From Moniliella sp. 'wahieum' (Eukaryota > Basidiomycota > Moniliellomycetes > Moniliellales > Moniliellaceae), in contig RSEE01000007.1 in assembly GCA_003971905.1 (NCBI GenBank), forward strand, positions 744,001-808,000: 64,000 bases of DNA. Reading direction: 5' to 3'. The notes under the pieces were generated by a model, which saw only the letters and a program-made list of their open reading frames with translations, was not told the origin of the DNA and did not search any database. Position numbers and translations under genes: made by a program. This document shows positions 58,390-64,000 of the stretch, in pieces; position 1 is the stretch's first letter, and every line of letters starts with the position of its first letter.

Positions 58390-59415
58390 ATGGCCGATCC
58401 TGCCGTCCGCACCTTCCCGCCCCTCCGCGGCACGCGCAGCGCCATCGTCACCGGGGGGTCGCAGGGCATTGGCCGCTCCACTGCCGAGGCACTGGCGTTG
58501 GATGGATGGAACGTGCTCATTTCCGGCCGGCGGTTGGAAGCGCTCGAGTCGGTGGTGAAGAGCATTACTGCACGTGTGCGGCAGGAGGCGCCCGAGGCCG
58601 GGGGGCAGGTAAGACTGTACATGGGCGACATGGGGCAGGAAGGGGCAGTGACGAATATGTTTGCGCGGGCGGAGGAGCTGTTTGGGCATATTGATCTCAT
58701 TTATCAATGCGGGCATTGGGGCTCCGGCAGTGCCGATCCAAGAGTTGAGCTTTGAGCAGTGGACGAACGTGGTCCATGTCAACCTGAATGGCGGTATGGG
58801 GCGCGGTGCTGCGTCTGCTCCGTGTTTGTTTTGTTTGGTGCATACAGCTCACTCCGAATAGCCTTTCTCTGTAGCCGGGAGGCGTTCCGCTACATGGACG
58901 GCTCCAAGGGTACCAAGGGTGGACGCATCATCCTCAACGGTTCGATCAGCTCCAAGGTCCCACGTCCTCACTCTTCTGCCTGTCTGTTTTCCCCGCTCCG
59001 TATCTTTCGCTTCGTCTCAGCAGTCCATATACCTACTAACCCTCTCCCCATCAGACACTGCCACCAAGCATGCCATCACCGGCCTGACCAAATCCCTTGC
59101 GCTGGACGGGCGCAAGTACAGTGTGTTCCCCTCCTTTGCTATGGGATGAGGTAAGATCAATGTCTAACCTACAGTGCCGCAGATATTGCCGTGTCCCAAA
59201 TCGACATTGGCAATGCCAGTTCGTCCATGACGAAGCGCATGTCGGGCACGGGGGTGCTCCAAGCGGATGGGGTGACAGTCAAGACCGAACCTGTGTTTGA
59301 CCGTGAATTTGTTGCAAAGGAGATTGTCCACATTGCCAACCTACCCTTGTCGGTCAACATTCAGGAGGTGACCATCATGGCTACCAACATGCCTAGCTAC
59401 GTCGGGCGCGGTTGA
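58390..59415 (+). CDS. Short-chain dehydrogenase/reductase (SDR)
   Basis: NAD(P)-dependent oxidoreductase of unknown substrate. ATG at 58390. SAIVTGGSQGIGRSTAEALA is the Rossmann TGxxxGxG; NVLISGRR suggests NADP preference (Arg pair). FINAGIGAP is the NAG motif, with one base lost just before it near 58695. Intron 58794-58861 joins NG to AFLCSREAFRYM. RIILNGSISSKVPRP contains the catalytic Ser. Intron 58982-59054 splits the catalytic Tyr codon, giving SSAYTATKHAITGLTKS (Y-x3-K). A third intron follows RKYS (about 59128-59172). The tail SQIDIGNASSSMTKRM continues to a stop at 59415. Full family length (about 260 residues). Confidence 0.9.
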
Positions 59416-59752
59416 ACTCTAGTTGCACGACTATGTGCTTCGAGGCAACTTGCACTACATGCCGTCTATCCTCCCATCTTCACTTTGAATCAATCACTTT
59501 GATTTATACGCAGCGTACATAACGGCAGTGCTTACTCACACCCTCGCCTTCACCACACTCGACGTCTTCGTTTGCACAGCCGCCCGCCTTCTCGCAAGAA
59601 GCCAAGGGTACAGTGAGTGCCACATGGCCCTCTGCCTCTGCATGTAAGAAAGCAAGCGGGGCCGCCCTGACATCCACACAAGATCCCAGAACGGACTACC
59701 CCATATGTCGTACGTGTGATGCATATTCATTTGTGGTTGTGCTTGGCCCGAA
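59416..59752. other. Intergenic between convergent genes
   Basis: 337 bp between the dehydrogenase stop and the aminotransferase stop. Nothing is recognised. Confidence 0.5.
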
Positions 59753-61424
59753 TCAACACAGGGTACTTATCCCGGTGGCGACGGGGACGACAGGCAAAGT
59801 ATCCAACGCTATTTTTGCTGTGGTGGAGGCCAAGTCGGATGCATGCGACAACCCAGGCGGGGGCTGTTTCGGTGCCATCACGTCGACCAACGCAGTTTGA
59901 AGGCGCAGCAAGCCTTGGGCCAAAGCATCTGGCTCGAGGGAAAACGTGATCCTAAACCAACCGGGACTGGGTGGTGGTAATTGAATCCAGGCGTGATGGC
60001 AACGCCATGGCTGAGGCAATGGGACCAGAGATGCGTCTCGCGTTGCTCGACCGTGCCAGGGCCTTTGGGGAGATAGGCGCTGAGGTTGACCATGACAAAA
60101 TGGCCGGCGTTGGAGGGGATGTATTCCAGGTGTTGATCCAGGCACCACGTTTTGACCGTCTCGTATGCGTCAGAAAGGCGATCTTGGTTGGTCGGATGTA
60201 CCATGGCAAAAAAGTTTCGTCGGTCAAGATGGCACTCCAGAGGCAATCAGCCGGCGAAGCCACCATGTTCAACTTGGCTGTGACCTTGAGCGCGTTGCGC
60301 AACGTCTCGTTGCGGCTTACTAGCGTCCCAACCCTCAACCCATTACTGCCCCAATCCTTGGATGCACTGCTGAGGATCACAATTCGGTCCCCATCCACCC
60401 TTGGACTCCCAATCAATCGACAAGGCCGAAATAAAGGGCTGGGGGGACCGGTTGTCCGAGGTGGGGAAGACGGAAAGCGCGTAGATTCATCAACCACAAG
60501 GAAAAGGTTGTGGCGCTGGGCAAACTGGCCATAGGCCACCAGTGCCGCCTCATCGTAGCACCGTCCCAAGGGGTTGTGCGGGTTGGTCACCATGACCGCG
60601 CGGGCAGGCGTCCCATTCAATGCGCAGGATTGGTACGCCTGCTCAAACCCACGGAGCGCACCTAGACCCGAGAAGGAGGATGCTTCGGCCTCATCATGGT
60701 CTGGGGAAAATACTGCGTGACACTTGACTTGCGACCGCGTGCCTAGATCGGCATCAAAGCCATTGTACAAGGGGGCTGCAGTGAGGAAGGCTTCCCCCGG
60801 GTCCGCCAGGTGTTCTGCAACTTGGTCCAAGTGACTCCCACAGCCTGGACCTGTGATAATGGTTCCGGCCGGACCGGCTCAAATGGACGATAGTAGTCCG
60901 AGTTGTACAGTTTGCACAAGGCATCAAACAGCCGGGAGGAACCAAACAAGGACGTTCCACTAGAAAGGGGGGGTTATCCGCATGTTAGCTGATAGCATAA
61001 TGGAGAAATATACGCAGCACAACGTACTAGGTCAAGTCCGTGGCCTGCATGGCACAGTTGGCGCGCATGTACTTTAGCAAATCTTTGCTCATGAGTGAAT
61101 TGTTGGCAATCGCCATGTTGACAATGCCGTTTGGGTTACTCTCGGCGTCATATGTGTCGGAGAGGATGCGATCAAAGATGCTCCCTAGGAAAGAGGACAG
61201 GGGCAATGTGGCAGGTCAGTGCATTGTTTCTTCCGGCATCACCCACACACGTAACGGCGACGGAGTGTTTTGCTGTACGCACAGAAGGGTGTGACCGATT
61301 GGGCATGCGCTGTGCCTCGACGGGAGAGTTGGGCTGGGCTCATTTCTTGCCGTAATAGTATAGGGGTCGGGAGGGTTGGGAAAGAGAGAAGGAGGTGTGC
61401 TTTGGGGGGAGTCGAGCACGCCAT
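59753..61424 (-). CDS. PLP-dependent aminotransferase, class I/II (ACC-synthase-like)
   Basis: Fungal members of this group resemble plant 1-aminocyclopropane-1-carboxylate synthase but often act on other amino acids. Start at 61424; LSRRGTAHAQSVTPF, intron (about 61190-61280, GTGCGT donor), SIFDRILSDTYDAESNPNGI, VNMAIANNSLMSKDLLKYM, intron (about 60960-61029), FGSSRLFDALCKLYNSDYYR, SHLDQVAEHLADPGEAFLTA, ARAVMVTNPHNPLGRCYDEA (PLP-binding NPHNPLG), LFLVVDESTRF (Asp of the PLP ring contact), SSASKDWGSNGLRVGTL (Schiff-base Lys in SASKD, phosphate-binding Arg), then FNYHHP, FRITFSLEPDALAQGLLRL and a stop at 59753. Single-base frame changes occur after DESTRF and near VPVG. Confidence 0.9.
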
Positions 61425-62430
61425 CGTTTGGCGTTCGGCCTGTTTATAGCGGCCTGTACACACCCACTGCGTTATCAGTGTGTATCATGCGATCATTACG
61501 GCCACTTCTGTGTTCTCAATGATAACGCGAGGGAATTTGGGATCGGGGCAGAGGAGGGGTAGCATGCAGCATTCTCCGTCGAGGACACGTGGCTAATCAC
61601 ACTTTCATCTGTCCCGCTCGTAGTTCCAGACTACTATACCATCGAGTACAGTCGGGCACTTGTGTGTTCCTCAGCTGGGGCGCTGAGGTTTCAACGTGGA
61701 AGATCATGATCTTCAGGTGGCTCTGTGGATGGCGTGTGGAACACTGCTCTTCTTTCTATGAAAAAGGCCGAGCTAGGGGAAACCAATGTGTGTGCGGCTG
61801 GGCTGGGGACTGTCGGTTGGGGCGTGAAGCTTGAAGATCACTGAGGTGGGCAATGGGGAGGCAGTTGCCTCGCACAATTGATTCACAGTTCTATTGCTCG
61901 TTTCAATTATACTGCCCGACTTGTGTGTGATAAATAGTACTGAACGCGATCCGGCAACTTTAAGGCGAAAACTGGCCGGCAGCCAGTTGTTGTTACATGT
62001 TACCCCCCAGGCCTTGTCCAACTGCACTGATTACTAGACAGCTGCATGTAGCAAGCAAAGCTCAACATGGCATAATCTTCCTCGAAGCGCTAGGCAAAAG
62101 TCATTTTGAGATAACCTGTGGGAACTACCGGATGCTATCGGAGGCACACGAGCTACTATAAATGGACTGGCAGACCTGTTGTGGTGGTGCAGATGGTGTT
62201 GTATCTCTCTCATCGTCACAGGCTGGGGCGTCGTGTTGACAAATGTGTGTTCAGATGAGGGGTATTATTATTTTACTTGATCAACGACAACCGCACACGC
62301 GCCCGGGCGATCCCAGTGGGGGAGACAACGACGGGGGCTGGAGAGGGTGCTGAGGATGGGACTGGGGCGAATAGCGTACGCGACAGGCGGGCCCGGGGAA
62401 GGGGTGGTGGGGTGGGCGGACTTGGCATGG
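61425..62430. other. Intergenic, about 1 kb
   Basis: Upstream of the aminotransferase and downstream of the last gene. It includes a TGAAGCT-TGAAGAT heptad pair near 61827. No gene is supported. Confidence 0.5.
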
Positions 62431-63985
62431 TCAGAGGAGGGGGATCTTCCAGCGGTGGCATGTCGTCCGCGTAGTATGGGGCCGTTTGCGACTAATGTGG
62501 GGCATGCAGGATGCTCGCGTGGGTGGAGTTTGCGGCTGCTGTACCAACGGGAGATACTCAGCTAACTCAAAGAGGGGGAGAAGATCCCCATACGTCAAGG
62601 TGAGGTGACGCAGCCTTGTCTCCAACTTGGTGAGGGTGGGGGGTGAAAGCGCGGCCGAGTGCCCCGCCTTGGACGAAAACCAGACTTTGATCAACGGGAC
62701 GAGAGCGGAAAGCACCACCACAAGCAGAAGTCTTCCCGTTGGAGGCTGGTCCAGCATGGATCCAAGCAGATCAACGCCTCGATCCACATGTCCTTGCATC
62801 ACTCTCACCAGCTGAGCTGGGGTAGGGCTTCCGTCTCCGTGTCACCCTCCCAACGAAGGGGAGATGACAGGGCCAGCTCCCACGCCTTAGCTAAGGCAGT
62901 GTAGGCCGATCCCAACTTGCCCCAGGCCGTTATGGCTCGAGTAGGGTGACAGAGCAGATGACCCGTTCCCGTTAGGTCTGGATCCAAGAGAAGCTGGCAC
63001 GCAGCGACAACCAAGGATGCGTGATCTTTTCGACCACAGAGGCGGGGGCCGCCGATGGCTCGTTCCGCACTTGGCGCGAGGAAGACGAGCGCGGAGCCAG
63101 CACTACTCTGCCTGGAACGACAGAGGAAGGGCGATAAGGTGAAGAGTGGCTAGGCGCGTGTTTGTCCAAAGGGCGCGAGACGACGCTAGGATGGGAAGGC
63201 CAGGCAGAGTTTTTCCAGAGGTTTTCAGGACTAAGCCGTTTGCGCTTTGCTGCGCCACACAGGGGCTCCCGGTTGGAGCTGGATGGCCTGGGGAAAGTGG
63301 ACTCTCGAGATCAGGTTCGGAGTCCGGCCCACCCGGAGAGCCCCTCCCATTGTGGGAAGGTCCTTTTCTTTCGGACGTTGGAGGGCGGGCTGGTCCAGCA
63401 AGCCAAGACTAACGCTGCTGCTGCTTTGATTCGATGCCACTGGCGGTACTTGGGGGGGCATAGGCACCGCCACAGGCGAAGGCTCGATTGTTTGATCCGC
63501 TAGCCGCAGGTTGGGATCTGGATCTAGGGCCGAGGCTAGACCGGTCTGGTACCTGGGGGTCGAACCTGGGATGGAGACGATGACATCGACTGGCCCGATC
63601 CGCGAGACATGCTCGGGTCCGCATCGTCTGGTGTGGCTTCAATTCCCGCTAAGACGGGCTGTGGTTGTACTCTGGAGCCGGAAACAGAGAGGGATGTGTC
63701 CCCATCTGGCTCCCGACTGGAGGGGTAGGCTACCAACTGAACGGGTGCGGGTGGGGACTTGGCCGGAAGGACGAACGGGGGCTCTGGCACATGCCGTGCT
63801 AGATCATACTGAACGCCAGCCGGCATCACCATGGATCCTTCCATCCCCGAAGCCGAAAGGGAAATGTTCATCACGGACACTTCAGCTGATCGAGACGGAG
63901 CGCTGGCGGAGCACCCGGGGCCTCCTTGAAGAAGCGCGCTCGGTGAATCCATAGGGTCAAGCGGATGAGAAACTGTGGCGCTCAC
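62431..63985 (-). CDS. Unrecognised protein with one probable membrane segment
   Basis: Likely start at 63985 (MSATVSHPLDPMDSPSALLQ), close to the window edge, so an upstream exon cannot be excluded. The N-terminal half is Ser/Pro-rich and probably disordered. A helical region follows (AITAWGKLGSAYTALAKAWE), then VRVMQGHVDRGVDLLGSMLD, a hydrophobic segment LLLVVVLSALVPLIKVWF, and TLTKLETRLRHLTLTYGDLL, PLFELAEYLPLVQ. The frame closes at 62431, though the last 25 residues look non-conserved. At least three frame changes occur. I could not match it to a family; a peroxisomal or other organelle membrane protein is possible but unsupported. Confidence 0.5.
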
Positions 63986-64000
63986 ATTCTCCTCCTCATG

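Noticed and set aside
63545-63575. Minus-strand GGTTCGACCCC resembling a T-arm
   Set aside because: The flanking stem does not pair and no upstream tRNA body is found.

Overview
The window looks like nuclear DNA of a GC-rich, compact fungal genome. Evidence: a fungal Sul1-type sulfate permease with its long STAS tail, a fungal-type BOR1 anion transporter, an Hrp1-like two-RRM protein, a Ty1/copia element, dense genes separated by a few hundred bases, and many 56-126 nt introns. Intron donors are mostly GTACGT or GTGCGT, which together with GC content fits Basidiomycota better than Ascomycota; the phylum is an inference and no species is named. I see no bacterial or organellar features.

Layout. 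1-35.7 kb is a gene-rich block: MSH5 (meiotic MutS homologue, C-terminus off the left edge), tRNA-Val, sulfate permease, tRNA-Pro, an F-box protein, tRNA-Gly, threonyl-tRNA synthetase, BOR1-like transporter, Hrp1-like RNA-binding protein, CCT6 chaperonin, CCDC124/Lso2-like ribosome factor, eIF2B epsilon, SmG, a WD40/inositol 5-phosphatase, cysteinyl-tRNA synthetase, a UPF0598 protein and a small zinc-ribbon protein. 35.7-53.3 kb is gene-poor: about 9.5 kb with no convincing gene, one small zinc-ribbon gene with a TATA box and 5'UTR intron (45.5 kb), then a young Ty1/copia element (46,819-52,085) with near-identical 210-bp LTRs and a 5-bp target duplication. 53.3-64 kb is gene-rich again: second F-box protein, small basic protein, CHCHD2/Mix17-type twin-CX9C protein, NEDD8 E2 Ubc12, a short-chain dehydrogenase, an ACC-synthase-like aminotransferase and an unrecognised protein at the right edge. 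Much of the content is core translation and proteostasis machinery; no pathway cluster is evident.

Two window-wide observations matter to any user. First, nearly every conserved host gene changes reading frame at one or more points where one base of a short (often C or G) run seems missing, while conserved residues continue on both sides; this looks like uncorrected assembly error, so gene spans are given by homology and single ORFs do not cover them. Second, the intergenic DNA is littered with short period-7 arrays of one formula, TGA (or TCA) plus a self-complementary tetramer (GATC, ACGT, AGCT, CTAG, CGCG, TGCA, GTAC, CCGG, CATG and others). I do not recognise this as a described repeat class and regard it as the most interesting signal here.
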